From: Oleiphilaceae bacterium
GTDB taxonomy: Bacteria; Pseudomonadota; Gammaproteobacteria; Pseudomonadales; Oleiphilaceae
Length of the DNA: 64,000 bases
NCBI GenBank assembly: GCA_022447365.1
Contig: JAKVBL010000007.1
Coordinates: 186,001-250,000, forward strand
Direction of reading: 5' to 3'
Positions within the stretch are counted from its first letter, which is position 1; the number at the start of each line of letters is the position of its first letter. Shown here piece by piece: positions 18,746 to 27,895 of the stretch. Under the pieces are notes generated by a model. That model was not told where the DNA came from, did not search any database, and worked only from the letters and a program-made list of their open reading frames with translations. The position numbers were made by a program, and so were the translations under genes.

Positions 18746-18878
18746 GTCGACCTCCATTCCTGTCGAAACCTTTGATAGCGTTTCAAACCCTAATATGAAG
18801 TCTAGACAGAGAAATGAGTCTAGCCAGTTTTTTTTATTGGAAAATCAAGAACTTTGATTAGTTATGGATAGTCGTAAA

Positions 18879-19598
18879 TTACGAATCAATCCACTCATAC
18901 ATTCGTGCCTTTAAACGGATAGCTGCCTGTGAGTGAATTTGACTAACACGAGACTCACTCACATCAAGAATTAAGCCTATTTCTTTTAGATTCATCTCTT
19001 CTTCATAGTAAAGAGAAAGCACTAAATTTTCGCGTTCCGGCAAACGCTCTATCTCAGATGCTAGAGCTTTTTTAAACTGCTGCTCACTAAAGGAATCACT
19101 CGGTCGATCAGCAATCGAGCCACTCTCGACTTCAAAGCCTTGACCTTCAGAGTTTTCAGCCAGTTCCTCGAGTGAAAAAAGCTTACCGGCATTACTATCT
19201 TTCAGGCACGCAAAATATTCATCGAGAGACATTTCAAGCTCTGCGGCAATTTGCTCGTCACTCGCATCTTGCCCAGTTCTAGCCTCAATCGCTTTTACTG
19301 CTTCCGCGATGCGGCGCGCGTTGCGATGTACGGAACGAGGCACCCAATCGCCCTTACGGACTTCATCCATCATCGCGCCGCGAATTCGGATTCCGGCATA
19401 AGTCTCAAACGCCGCACCACGATCACTTTCGTATTTTTGCGCAGCCTCTAGCAGGCCAATCATGCCGGCCTGAATCAAATCATCGACTTGAACACTTGAT
19501 GGAAGGCGAGCCATTAGATGATGTGCAATACGCTTTACTAAGGGCGCATGCTTCACGATCAACTCATCTGCGTACTGTGTTTCTTTTTCGTTATACAT
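18879..19598 (-). CDS. fliA: Flagellar sigma factor FliA (sigma-28)
   Basis: Sigma factor for late flagellar and chemotaxis genes. The 239-residue protein (from ATG 19598) shows region 2 (HAPLVKRIAHHLMARLPSSVQVDDLIQAGMIGLLEAAQKY, then AGIRIRGAMMDEVRKGDWVPRSVHRN) and region 4 (LSLYYEEEMNLKEIGLILDVSESRVSQIHSQA). Two TTG codons directly before the ATG could also start it; an AGGG is 10 bases before the first of them. It follows flhG by about 70 bases and is expected to be co-transcribed with flhAFG. The genes most dependent on it (fliC, anti-sigma flgM) are not in the window. Confidence 0.95.
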   Translation of the reverse strand: MYNEKETQYADELIVKHAPLVKRIAHHLMARLPSSVQVDDLIQAGMIGLLEAAQKYESDRGAAFETYAGIRIRGAMMDEVRKGDWVPRSVHRNARRIAEAVKAIEARTGQDASDEQIAAELEMSLDEYFACLKDSNAGKLFSLEELAENSEGQGFEVESGSIADRPSDSFSEQQFKKALASEIERLPERENLVLSLYYEEEMNLKEIGLILDVSESRVSQIHSQAAIRLKARMYEWIDS

Positions 19599-19669
19599 CA
19601 ACAAAACAGTATGGCCCTGCCGTAAAAATACTGCATGGGGAATAAATCATTACGAGGCTAAAGCCAATC

Positions 19670-20482
19670 CTAGGCTTGCACTAAGCGCTCAACAAAAAAC
19701 TCCAAATGTCCTCTTGGAGTGCTTGGTAATGGCCACGAATCAGCCTTTTGAGCGAGCTGCTTGAATGCTATAGATGCTTTAGCGCGGGGGTAAGCTTCTA
19801 ATACAGGGCGCTGACGCTGGACAGCTTTGCGTACGTTTTCATCGTAAGGAACAGAACCTACATATTGGAGTGCAACATCAAGAAAACGTTCCGTCACAGA
19901 GGTAAGCTTTGAAAAGAGATGGCGCCCCTCTTCTGGGCTGCGAACCATATTTGCAAGGACACGAAAACGGTACATGTCGTAGTCGCGATTAAGCAGCTTT
20001 ATTAATGCATAGGCATCGGTAATAGACGTTGGCTCATCGGTCACAACCACTAACACTTCTTGAGCTGCACGAACAAACGATACAACACCATCTGATATAC
20101 CCGCTGCGGTATCCACAATCAGAACGTCAAGATCTTGTGATAATTCACTGAAGGCGTTGATTAAACCGGCGTGCTCTAGATGGTTAAGCGCAACCATCTT
20201 TTGCGTTCCGGATGCAGCCGGCACGATCTTTATTCCTTTGGGGCCTTCTACAAGAATATCGCGCAGACTTAAATCACCTGATATAACGTCTGAGATATTT
20301 CCTTTTGCGGTAATACCCAAGAGCACGTCGATATTTGCCAAACCTAAATCCGCATCGAGCAATGTCACTCTGCGACCTAGATCCGCTAAGGCTAAAGAAA
20401 GGTTGATCGATACATTACTTTTACCGACCCCACCCTTACCGCCAGTGACCGCTATAACTTGAACAGGGCTTGAATTCGCCAT
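19670..20482 (-). CDS. flhG: Flagellar number regulator FlhG (FleN), MinD-like ATPase
   Basis: MinD/ParA-type ATPase that limits flagellar number and, in Pseudomonas, restrains FleQ. The 270-residue protein has the deviant Walker A GGKGGVGKSN at about 14-23, VTLLDADLGLANIDVLLG at about 38-55, and DVLIVDTAAGISD near 115. The C-terminal HLEFFVERLVQA is typical. The DQAxxLR activation motif found at the start of several FlhG proteins (for stimulating FlhF) is absent: the frame upstream of the ATG has a stop after seven codons, so this is not a start-site error. AAGG lies about 12-15 bases before the ATG. It follows flhF after a 120-base gap. Confidence 0.95.
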   Translation of the reverse strand: MANSSPVQVIAVTGGKGGVGKSNVSINLSLALADLGRRVTLLDADLGLANIDVLLGITAKGNISDVISGDLSLRDILVEGPKGIKIVPAASGTQKMVALNHLEHAGLINAFSELSQDLDVLIVDTAAGISDGVVSFVRAAQEVLVVVTDEPTSITDAYALIKLLNRDYDMYRFRVLANMVRSPEEGRHLFSKLTSVTERFLDVALQYVGSVPYDENVRKAVQRQRPVLEAYPRAKASIAFKQLAQKADSWPLPSTPRGHLEFFVERLVQA

Positions 20483-20602
20483 GCTGATGAATATCCTTTT
20501 GTTTTACTTCTTCTTCGCTTCGAGACAAGACAAACCTTAAAAGCGACTACCAACAACCAAAATAGGTGATTGGTGAAATTTGTCTAGTTGACGCCAGTGG
20601 TA

Positions 20603-21946
20603 TTAAGCAAAATTGCTAACTGATTCGTCTACATGCTGCTGCGCATTCGCGTGGCTCGGAATTGTCACCCATCGCTCGGAACTATTCAATAATTCCTCCG
20701 CTTTATTGAGCAGACTTTGACGCTCCGCCAAATGAATATCTTCTGGCACTCTCTGGCCATCTGTTACATACGCGCAGGGAAGTTTACTCGCTATAAGGTA
20801 ACTTAATGCTTCCCCAAAGCTTACAGCTTCGTCAAGTTTGGTAATAATTGTTCCCGCCAGCCCGACCATCTTGTAATGCTTATAGTTAGCCTTCATCACA
20901 GCATACTGACCCGTTGCCGGCATCACTAAGTAGTTATGAATGCGATGCGCAGACATTTTCAATTCTTTAAGCTGCTCATTCCACGAACGATCAGACTGCA
21001 TCAAACCAGCCGTATCCACCAATACAAGCTTGCGATCAGAGCACTTGTCTAGAATCGCATCTAAGCAATTATCCTCGTCAACAACATGCACTGGAACATT
21101 CAGAATTCTTCCAAACACTTTTAGCTGCTCGTGTGCGGCGATTCGGTAACGATCTGTTGTCACCAAAGCAATACTATCTGCCCCATGACGCATAACATAA
21201 CGCGCAGCCAACTTACCAATCGTCATTGTTTTGCCACTTCCGGTCGGGCCGACAAGTGAAATCACGCCACCCATGTCGATGATTTCGCTATATTCTGTCT
21301 GAATCGCACCATGAAATTGTTTACGCACCTTTGCCCAAGCAGTATCAGAATCGCCTTCACTTGCAACGCTATCTAGCAATTGCTTTCGAATAGGCTGCTG
21401 AATCGCTAGACGCTCTAAGCGCTCATCTACGATCGATTGGCTTGGCGTCACAAAAGCTTGAGGCATTGGTTCAATAGATTGTTGCGAAGTCGAATGTTTC
21501 GCCTGAGCAGAAATCATTTCGCGTAGTTCACGGAGCTCTCCCTGCATCACGTAAATCGCATCATCTTGCTTGCTCGAACGCTCATCATGATTGACTGCAG
21601 GAGTCGCCTGAATCTTATTCGTTTGACCAAGCTGCTCTGTTTTAATGACGTTCTGTTCTTGCTTCACGCTCTCGATGCGGCGACGACTTCTATCCATTTC
21701 CGCCTGCAATTCGAGACTGCGCTCAGCGCGTTGTTTTGCGAGCTCGGACGCGCTCACTTGAGTTTCATTATTAGATACCTGAGCAACACCCTGCTCTGGC
21801 TGATCTTCATATTCGGCAGTTGCCAATATCTCGACACCACCATTTGTTTTTGAGCTTGAAAGAATCACCGCATCAGGGCCTAAATCTTCGCGTATCTGAC
21901 GCAAAGCATCTTGCATTGAATGGGAGAAATAACGCTTAACTTTCAT
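20603..21946 (-). CDS. flhF: Flagellar placement GTPase FlhF
   Basis: SRP-type GTPase that marks the pole where the flagellum is built. The 447-residue protein has the usual variable basic N-terminal B domain (MKVKRYFSHSMQDALRQIREDLGPDAVILSS), a Gln/Glu-rich linker, and NG domain with G1 GPTGSGKTMTIGKLA near 233-247, LVDTAGLMQSDR near 310 and TKLDEAVSFGEALSYL near 367. It sits 47 bases downstream of flhA and upstream of flhG, the conserved order. Confidence 0.96.
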   Translation of the reverse strand: MKVKRYFSHSMQDALRQIREDLGPDAVILSSSKTNGGVEILATAEYEDQPEQGVAQVSNNETQVSASELAKQRAERSLELQAEMDRSRRRIESVKQEQNVIKTEQLGQTNKIQATPAVNHDERSSKQDDAIYVMQGELRELREMISAQAKHSTSQQSIEPMPQAFVTPSQSIVDERLERLAIQQPIRKQLLDSVASEGDSDTAWAKVRKQFHGAIQTEYSEIIDMGGVISLVGPTGSGKTMTIGKLAARYVMRHGADSIALVTTDRYRIAAHEQLKVFGRILNVPVHVVDEDNCLDAILDKCSDRKLVLVDTAGLMQSDRSWNEQLKELKMSAHRIHNYLVMPATGQYAVMKANYKHYKMVGLAGTIITKLDEAVSFGEALSYLIASKLPCAYVTDGQRVPEDIHLAERQSLLNKAEELLNSSERWVTIPSHANAQQHVDESVSNFA

Positions 21947-21993
21947 AACTCTTCACCTAAAGGCTTTTTTGACGACAACTTCCTGTAGTCAAA

Positions 21994-24171
21994 TTATTGA
22001 CCGACCGTCGACACTATATTTATTTGCTTGTTATCCGGAATCTCTTGATATGAGAGCACCCGAATACTGTCATTTACAAAGCGTGAGAACTTAGCCATCG
22101 CTGGGCGGACTGGCGCGGAAACCAAAAGTATTACGGGGTTTCCAAGCATTTCTTGTCGCTGCGTTACATCTGCTAGTGAACGCTGCAAGTTCTCCACAAT
22201 ACCGGGCTCCAAGACCATTCCGAGATCATCGGCACCGCCGGTTTTCTGTGCTTGCTGTACAGACTTAAGCAATAGCTGTTCCAATTCAGGCTCGAGTGTA
22301 ATAACAGGAATTTCCGCCTCACCTTCAATTAGGGTTTGCACGATCATCCGCTTCAAGCCTTGCCGACAAGCTTCGGTCAACACTTCTGGCTCTGCGCCTT
22401 TGGGTGCGCGACTAATCAAAGCCTCAGCAATAGAACGCATGTCTTTAATTGGCACATCTTCTTGCAATAGATTCTGAAGTACTTTTAATAGAAAGGAGAC
22501 ACTTAAAGTGGTTGGCACTAATTCTTCAGCAAGTTTTGGCGCCTGCTTCGTCAACTGATCAATCCATTGCTGAACCTCTTCGTGACCCAATAGCTCATAA
22601 GCATGTTTTTGAAGAAGTTGGTTAAGATGCGTTGCGACAACAGTGCTTGCGTCCACAACGGTATAACCCAAGGCTTGAGCTTGATCTTTGTTCTCTGGAT
22701 CGATCCAAACGGCTTCCATACCAAAAGCAGGATCGACACCCGCAATACCATCAATACTACCAAATACTTGCCCAGGATTAATCGCCAGCTCGCGATCGGG
22801 ATGAATCTCTGCTTCGGCCAAGGTCACCCCCATCAAGGTGAGACGATAGACATTAGGCATGAGGTCAAGATTGTCGCGGATGTGCACTGATGGCATCAAG
22901 AATCCAAGCTCCTGTGAGAGCTTCTTGCGCACACCTTTTATACGACCCAAGAGCTGACCGCCCTGACCTTTATCAACCAAGGGTATTAATCGATAACCTA
23001 CCTCTAGACCGATAATATCTACGGTCATCACATCATCCCAACCCAACTCTTTCTGGGACGATTCTTGTTGACCTTCTTGCCCCGCTGGAAGCTCTAGAGT
23101 TGAAGAGTCAGGTTGCACCTGCGCACTACCAACATTGGCTTGCGAGCCACGTTGAGGGACCGGCCCATCATAAGGTTCTACCTGCGGCTTTTTATTCTGG
23201 CGATCACGATACCAAGCCCCAGCGCCGACAAGAATACCAAGCGACAAAAACGCAAAATGCGGCATGCCAGGTACGATGCCCATCACGATTAAAATACCAG
23301 AGGCGATATACAAAGCCTTAGGCGACAAGAACATTTGATCCAGCACTTGTGATGACATGTCTTGTGTCGTACTAACACGCGTCACCATAATTGCCGCAGC
23401 GGTAGAAAGAAGTAACGATGGAATCTGTGCGACCAAGCCATCACCAATCGTAAGAAGCGAGTACTTTTGCATCGCATCATTGAACTCTAGTTGGTGCTGC
23501 AAAATGCCGATACTCAAACCGCCAATAATATTAATGGCTAAGATCAACAAACCCGCAATGGCATCACCACGTACGAACTTTGATGCACCATCCATCGCTC
23601 CATAAAAATCTGCTTCCGTGGCAACTTCTTCCCGACGCGACTTCGCCTCTTCTTGATTGATAATTCCTGCGTTAAGGTCTGCATCAATTGCCATTTGTTT
23701 GCCTGGCATCGCATCGAGTGTAAATCGAGCACTTACTTCAGATACACGCCCAGCCCCCTTGGTCACGACCACAAAGTTGATGATCATTAAGATTGCGAAT
23801 ACAACTAGACCAACGGCGTAGTTGCCGCCAATAACCACTTCACCAAAGGCTTGAATTACTTTACCAGCTGCGTCCCCGCCCTCATGACCTTCTAGGAGAA
23901 CAACACGCGTTGACGCAACGTTTAATGCCAAACGTAGTAAGGTCGCAACCAACAAAACAGTAGGAAATATCGCAAACTCCATGGGGCGGAGCGCATAAAC
24001 ACAGACAAGAAGAACAACCAACGACAAGGCAATATTGAAGGTGAACAACAAGTCCAACAGGAAAGGAGGTACAGGCAAGGTCATCATGCCAAGCACCGCT
24101 ATCAGCAATAGCGGAATGGCCATGTGGCTTTGAATAAATTTAAGCTGATTTAAGCCAAGACTTGTTTGCAT
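21994..24171 (-). CDS. flhA: Flagellar export gate protein FlhA
   Basis: Largest membrane protein of the flagellar type III export gate, 725 residues. The first 330 residues hold about eight membrane helices with the FHIPEP region MPGKQMAIDADLNAGIINQEEAKSRR at about 149-174 (the conserved FHIPEP cytoplasmic loop). The C-terminal half is the nonameric cytoplasmic ring that receives substrate-chaperone complexes. A good sigma-54 promoter stands 75 bases before the ATG, so flhA probably starts the flhAFG-fliA transcript. Confidence 0.96.
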   Translation of the reverse strand: MQTSLGLNQLKFIQSHMAIPLLLIAVLGMMTLPVPPFLLDLLFTFNIALSLVVLLVCVYALRPMEFAIFPTVLLVATLLRLALNVASTRVVLLEGHEGGDAAGKVIQAFGEVVIGGNYAVGLVVFAILMIINFVVVTKGAGRVSEVSARFTLDAMPGKQMAIDADLNAGIINQEEAKSRREEVATEADFYGAMDGASKFVRGDAIAGLLILAINIIGGLSIGILQHQLEFNDAMQKYSLLTIGDGLVAQIPSLLLSTAAAIMVTRVSTTQDMSSQVLDQMFLSPKALYIASGILIVMGIVPGMPHFAFLSLGILVGAGAWYRDRQNKKPQVEPYDGPVPQRGSQANVGSAQVQPDSSTLELPAGQEGQQESSQKELGWDDVMTVDIIGLEVGYRLIPLVDKGQGGQLLGRIKGVRKKLSQELGFLMPSVHIRDNLDLMPNVYRLTLMGVTLAEAEIHPDRELAINPGQVFGSIDGIAGVDPAFGMEAVWIDPENKDQAQALGYTVVDASTVVATHLNQLLQKHAYELLGHEEVQQWIDQLTKQAPKLAEELVPTTLSVSFLLKVLQNLLQEDVPIKDMRSIAEALISRAPKGAEPEVLTEACRQGLKRMIVQTLIEGEAEIPVITLEPELEQLLLKSVQQAQKTGGADDLGMVLEPGIVENLQRSLADVTQRQEMLGNPVILLVSAPVRPAMAKFSRFVNDSIRVLSYQEIPDNKQINIVSTVGQ

Positions 24172-24205
24172 AACACCTAATCAATTTTGTGATGATAACT
24201 ACGAA

Positions 24206-24221
24206 TGACGATTTTTCGTCA
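24206..24221. other. Small hairpin in the flhA leader
   Basis: TGACGA-TTTT-TCGTCA, a 6-bp perfect stem with a 4-base loop. It lies between the predicted sigma-54 start and the flhA ATG, so it would be part of the leader RNA. No T-tract follows on the - strand. Confidence 0.4.
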
Positions 24222-24244
24222 CAACTATCGCTAGCTACAGTGTT

Positions 24245-24263
24245 TTGCAAAAATCGACCCAAG
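24245..24263 (-). promoter_or_regulatory. Sigma-54 promoter of flhA
   Basis: On the - strand the site reads CTTGGGTCGATTTTTGCAA: the GG and GC elements are 10 bases apart and the -12 part TTTGCA fits the consensus well. It is about 75 bases before the flhA ATG and lies in the 127-base gap after flhB. In Pseudomonas and Vibrio, flhA-flhF-flhG-fliA is a FleQ/sigma-54 operon. Confidence 0.7.
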
Positions 24264-24298
24264 TTTTAACCCCGATCGATATTTTTTATAACATGCTG

Positions 24299-25435
24299 CT
24301 AATCGTGCTGTAGATCATCCGGAATTGGGATGTCAGGCATACTTGGGCGAGGTCTTGCACGTCTTCGGAATTGTTGTAACTGGAAGACATACGCAAGCAC
24401 CTGAGCAACGGCCACATATAGACCCGAAGGCACCTCTTCCCCAACTTTTGAATTGTAATAAATCGAACGAGCAAGAGGCGGCGCAGCCACTAACTCAATA
24501 TTATGCTCTCTACCGATTTCTCGGATTTTCATAGCAACCTCATCCACTCCCATCGCAAGCACGATTGGCGCATCGTCTTGATCAGGCTTGTAACGCAGAG
24601 CGACTGAGTAATGTTCGGGGTTGGTAATAATGACGTCGGCTTGAGGAACATCTTGCATCATGCGTCGCTGAGAAATTTCACGCTGGAGCTGACGAACACG
24701 ACCCTTAACTTCAGGTTTACCCTCAGTGTCTTTGAATTCGTCTTTGACTTCTTGTTTGGTCATTTTCAGATTCTTATTGTGATCGTAAATCTGAAAAGGA
24801 ACATCAACAGCTGCAATAATAATCATAGTGCAAGACAGAAAAAAGAAACTCCAACCTAAAATATCGGCAGCATGAGCCATCGCCGTGACGGTCGCCTGAT
24901 TGGCAATACCTAACAACTCTTCGGTATGAATTTGAAGTAAAACAACCGCGAAAAATAAAACAATCCCGACCTTGGCAATCGCCTTGGCAAGCTCTACGAG
25001 AGATTTGAGCGAAAACATCCTCTTCAAACCTTTCAAGGGATTCATACGGCTAAATTTAGGCGCGACAGCTTTGGGCGCTATCAGCCAACCACCAAGCGCA
25101 ATAGAGCCGGCAATTGCTGCAATAAAGAGCATTACCATTAAAGGCATCGTGACGAGCATGGCTTCGCCCGCAGCGTCCAGCAAATAAAGGCCCATCTGGT
25201 GATAATCAAAAACAACTTCGCGTGGCAACACGAAGCTATGCCTCATGATCTCAACCATCGCTTCGCCAATTTGCGCGCCAAAGATCAGAAGCCCGCCCGT
25301 ACCTACAATCAAAAGCAAGGCCGTGTTCAGTTCTTTTGAGCGCGCAACCTGCCCCTCCTCCTTGGCTTTTTCTATTCGCCTGGGGGTGGGTTCTTCGGTT
25401 TTTTCCTGACTGCTATCGTTACCTTCTTCTGCCAT
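24299..25435 (-). CDS. flhB: Flagellar export switch protein FlhB
   Basis: Export gate component that changes substrate class after self-cleavage, 378 residues. It has the basic N-terminus SSQEKTEEPTPRRIEKAKEEGQVARSKEL, four membrane helices (about 30-50, 85-115, 140-165, 180-210), and a soluble C-terminal domain. The autocleavage site is normally NPTH; here it reads NPEH at residues 272-275. Asn and Pro, which carry the chemistry, are kept. The ATG follows the fliR stop directly (TAGATG), so the genes are coupled. Confidence 0.95.
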   Translation of the reverse strand: MAEEGNDSSQEKTEEPTPRRIEKAKEEGQVARSKELNTALLLIVGTGGLLIFGAQIGEAMVEIMRHSFVLPREVVFDYHQMGLYLLDAAGEAMLVTMPLMVMLFIAAIAGSIALGGWLIAPKAVAPKFSRMNPLKGLKRMFSLKSLVELAKAIAKVGIVLFFAVVLLQIHTEELLGIANQATVTAMAHAADILGWSFFFLSCTMIIIAAVDVPFQIYDHNKNLKMTKQEVKDEFKDTEGKPEVKGRVRQLQREISQRRMMQDVPQADVIITNPEHYSVALRYKPDQDDAPIVLAMGVDEVAMKIREIGREHNIELVAAPPLARSIYYNSKVGEEVPSGLYVAVAQVLAYVFQLQQFRRRARPRPSMPDIPIPDDLQHD

Positions 25436-26224
25436 CTAAAAGCCCTGCATATCACGCAAAAATAAGAAGGTGTCGGTACTGAAATTATCAAACTGGGGCA
25501 ATAAGCCTGAAATGCTCACCCAGACAATAAACAAACCGAACAACATACCGATTGGAAAACCCAAAGAAAAAACGTTCATCTGCGGCGCGGCACGCGTCAT
25601 GATGCCGAACGACAAATTTATGATCAGCACCGCCGTAATAGCAGGCAACGCAATCACTAGCGCAGATGCAAACAACCAATTTATGCGCATCAGGAATCCC
25701 CAGAGATCCTCTCGCGACACGCTATTTGGGCCGATAATTTGGTCTGAAATAGGCCACGCCTGAAAACTTTGAACTGCCACTTCGATCATAACGAGGTGGC
25801 CATTCATCGAAAGAAAGATAAGCGTCACGCAAACTAAAAATATCTGAGATAGGATTGGGACATTTACCCCATTACTCGGATCGATCATCGACGCAAAACC
25901 TAGGCCCATCTGCATGGCGATCATCTGACCTGCAGCAACAAACAGCTGCATCAAAAACACAAACATTAAGCCCATTAAGGTACCGATAAAAATTTGCTGC
26001 AAGGTCACATACATCGCAGTAAAAGATAAGGGCTCAATTTCAGGAACAGGTGGAAGCAAAGGAGCAACAAGCAACGTTACGAGGAATGCTAAACCAACAC
26101 GAACGCGCATCGGAACTAACTGCGTGCCGATGACCGGAATCACCATAAAGAAACTCGCAATTCTGAACAGCGGCCATAACCATGCAGCCACCCAAGCCCC
26201 TATTTGCGCATCTGTAAAAACCAT
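25436..26224 (-). CDS. fliR: Flagellar export gate protein FliR
   Basis: Membrane protein of the FliPQR export gate, 262 residues with about six hydrophobic helices and the typical N-terminus AQIGAWVAAWLWPLFRIASFFMVIPVIG. It starts 2 bases after the fliQ stop and its stop touches the flhB start, placing it in the fliLMNOPQR-flhB operon. Confidence 0.95.
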   Translation of the reverse strand: MVFTDAQIGAWVAAWLWPLFRIASFFMVIPVIGTQLVPMRVRVGLAFLVTLLVAPLLPPVPEIEPLSFTAMYVTLQQIFIGTLMGLMFVFLMQLFVAAGQMIAMQMGLGFASMIDPSNGVNVPILSQIFLVCVTLIFLSMNGHLVMIEVAVQSFQAWPISDQIIGPNSVSREDLWGFLMRINWLFASALVIALPAITAVLIINLSFGIMTRAAPQMNVFSLGFPIGMLFGLFIVWVSISGLLPQFDNFSTDTFLFLRDMQGF

Positions 26225-26226
26225 TG

Positions 26227-26496
26227 CTAGCCTATCAGCACTGGAATGTTGTGAATGAGACGCTCTGAGAAATCGATGATCTTTTGCATCATGAATGGAC
26301 CTGCGGCAATGAGTACCACCAGCGTGACCAATAAACGAGGCAAAAAGCTAAGTGTTTGTTCGTTAATTTGTGTGGCAGCCTGAAATACACTCACCATTAA
26401 ACCGACAAGCAAACCTGGCGTTAGAATGAGAGCGACAAGCAATACGATCAGATAAATCGCGTCACTCACTAAATCGATAGCAACATCAGGCGTCAT
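26227..26496 (-). CDS. fliQ: Flagellar export gate protein FliQ
   Basis: Small export gate subunit, 89 residues, two membrane helices (about 15-42 and 52-75), the standard size. I chose ATG 26496 (MTPDVAIDLVSDAIY) because GGGAGGG lies just upstream; a TTG at 26511 would add five unconserved residues. It lies between fliP and fliR. Confidence 0.95.
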   Translation of the reverse strand: MTPDVAIDLVSDAIYLIVLLVALILTPGLLVGLMVSVFQAATQINEQTLSFLPRLLVTLVVLIAAGPFMMQKIIDFSERLIHNIPVLIG

Positions 26497-26520
26497 ACGC
26501 CCTCCCCTCAAGTAGCTTCG

Positions 26521-27258
26521 TCATATTCCAAAACTCGCGGCTAAGGTGCCCATAATCAATGCCCAGCCGTCAATTAAAACGAAGAACATAATTTTAAAAG
26601 GTAGAGAAATAATAATTGGAGATAGCATCATCATACCCATCGCCATTAAGACGCTCGCTACAACCATATCAATCACCAAAAATGGCAGGAACAATATAAA
26701 CCCGATTTGAAATGCTGTTTTCAATTCACTAGTGACGAATGCAGGCATCAACACCCAAAACGATACCTCTTCAGGACTAGCCGCTTGTTTGCCAGATATG
26801 CGCATGAACAGCGCCAAGTCATCTTCTCGCGTTTGAGCCATCATAAACTCTCTGAAAGGCACACTGGCCTTTTCTACTGCTTCAAGTGGTGCTAGCTCCT
26901 CAGCCATATACGGTTGGATAGCTTCTGCATTCACTCTTTCAAGCACTGGCGTCATGATGAAGATTGTAAGGAATAAGGTCAGACCAAGAATAATTTGATT
27001 CGACGGTGTCTGCTGAAGACCAAGTGCTTGTCGCAAAATAGCAAACACCACAATGATCCGCGTAAACGATGTCATCATCATTAACATCGCAGGCAAAAAA
27101 GTTAGCGCTGTCATCAGCGCCAGAATTTGCAGCGTTACAGAATAAGACTGAGACCCGTCTTCATTCGTTATCAACTGCAATGCTGGAATACCAGAGTCGG
27201 CTGCAAAACCAAAAGAAGGCACAAGCAACGCTAAGATCGAGAATAAAACAGCCTTCAC
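26521..27258 (-). CDS. fliP: Flagellar export gate protein FliP
   Basis: Core of the export gate, 245 residues. It begins with a cleavable signal peptide ([21 protein letters not shown]) and then has the FliP family helices with [35 protein letters not shown] at about 60-95. The start codon is GTG and directly follows the fliO stop. Confidence 0.95.
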   Translation of the reverse strand: MKAVLFSILALLVPSFGFAADSGIPALQLITNEDGSQSYSVTLQILALMTALTFLPAMLMMMTSFTRIIVVFAILRQALGLQQTPSNQIILGLTLFLTIFIMTPVLERVNAEAIQPYMAEELAPLEAVEKASVPFREFMMAQTREDDLALFMRISGKQAASPEEVSFWVLMPAFVTSELKTAFQIGFILFLPFLVIDMVVASVLMAMGMMMLSPIIISLPFKIMFFVLIDGWALIMGTLAASFGI

Positions 27259-27858
27259 TTATTCACTCCCTTTTGAACTTTGCTTGCTAATAATAGATTG
27301 GAGTTTTTCGGCAAACTCACTCGGTTTCGCCGATACCGAGGGCTTAATTGGCGCTTCATCGAAATGATGCAGCAAGGAAATCTGCTGCGAAGTCACGCCG
27401 ATCAAGAATTGCTCACCACGAACATCTAGCACTGCAACACGCTCCCGCGTTCCAATCGCCATGGCAGAAACAACTTTTAAATCGTTCGATCCCATACCGG
27501 TTAAACCTGTAAAACGCTTGACGATAAAGGCGATCAATAAGATACAGGCAACCATACCTAGCAGCGTGAGCATCACAAAAGGCCAATTGGATGCTTCAGA
27601 AACAGTGACTTTTGGAGAAGAAAGAAGGCCGTCAGAATCAAGTATGTTTTGAGAAGCCGACGACTGATTAGAATCCGAACCCTCAGATTCTATTGTTGTC
27701 ACTAGGCTTTTTTCAGCAGCCTCCTGCTCCGACAAATCTGAGCGTTCAACTGACTCTACGGTTTGAGTATTACTATTTTGTTCTGAAGTGATCGTTTTCT
27801 GCGTCGCAAGCGCATTGAAGCTCAGCAAAGTAATCATTAGAAGGATCAACAGACGCAC
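27259..27858 (-). CDS. fliO: Flagellar biosynthesis protein FliO
   Basis: Assembly factor for the FliPQR gate, 199 residues, longer than the E. coli protein because of its N-terminal part. It has a signal-like N-terminus (MRLLILLMITLLSFNALA), an acidic Ser/Glu/Gln-rich stretch, one membrane helix at about 92-115 (WPFVMLTLLGMVACILLIAFIV), and the conserved LKVVSAMAIGTRERVAVLDVRGEQFLIGVT segment. Position between fliN and fliP confirms the call. Confidence 0.9.
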   Translation of the reverse strand: MRLLILLMITLLSFNALATQKTITSEQNSNTQTVESVERSDLSEQEAAEKSLVTTIESEGSDSNQSSASQNILDSDGLLSSPKVTVSEASNWPFVMLTLLGMVACILLIAFIVKRFTGLTGMGSNDLKVVSAMAIGTRERVAVLDVRGEQFLIGVTSQQISLLHHFDEAPIKPSVSAKPSEFAEKLQSIISKQSSKGSE

Positions 27859-27895
27859 AATTTACCTCACTTACGCCAAATCCAGCGCTGCCTAG

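Noticed and set aside
18802..18823. CTAGAC/GTCTAG inverted repeat with a T-run as terminator between fliA and cheY
   Set aside because: The T-run follows on the + strand, but both genes are on the - strand; only a 6-bp stem with a 10-base loop.
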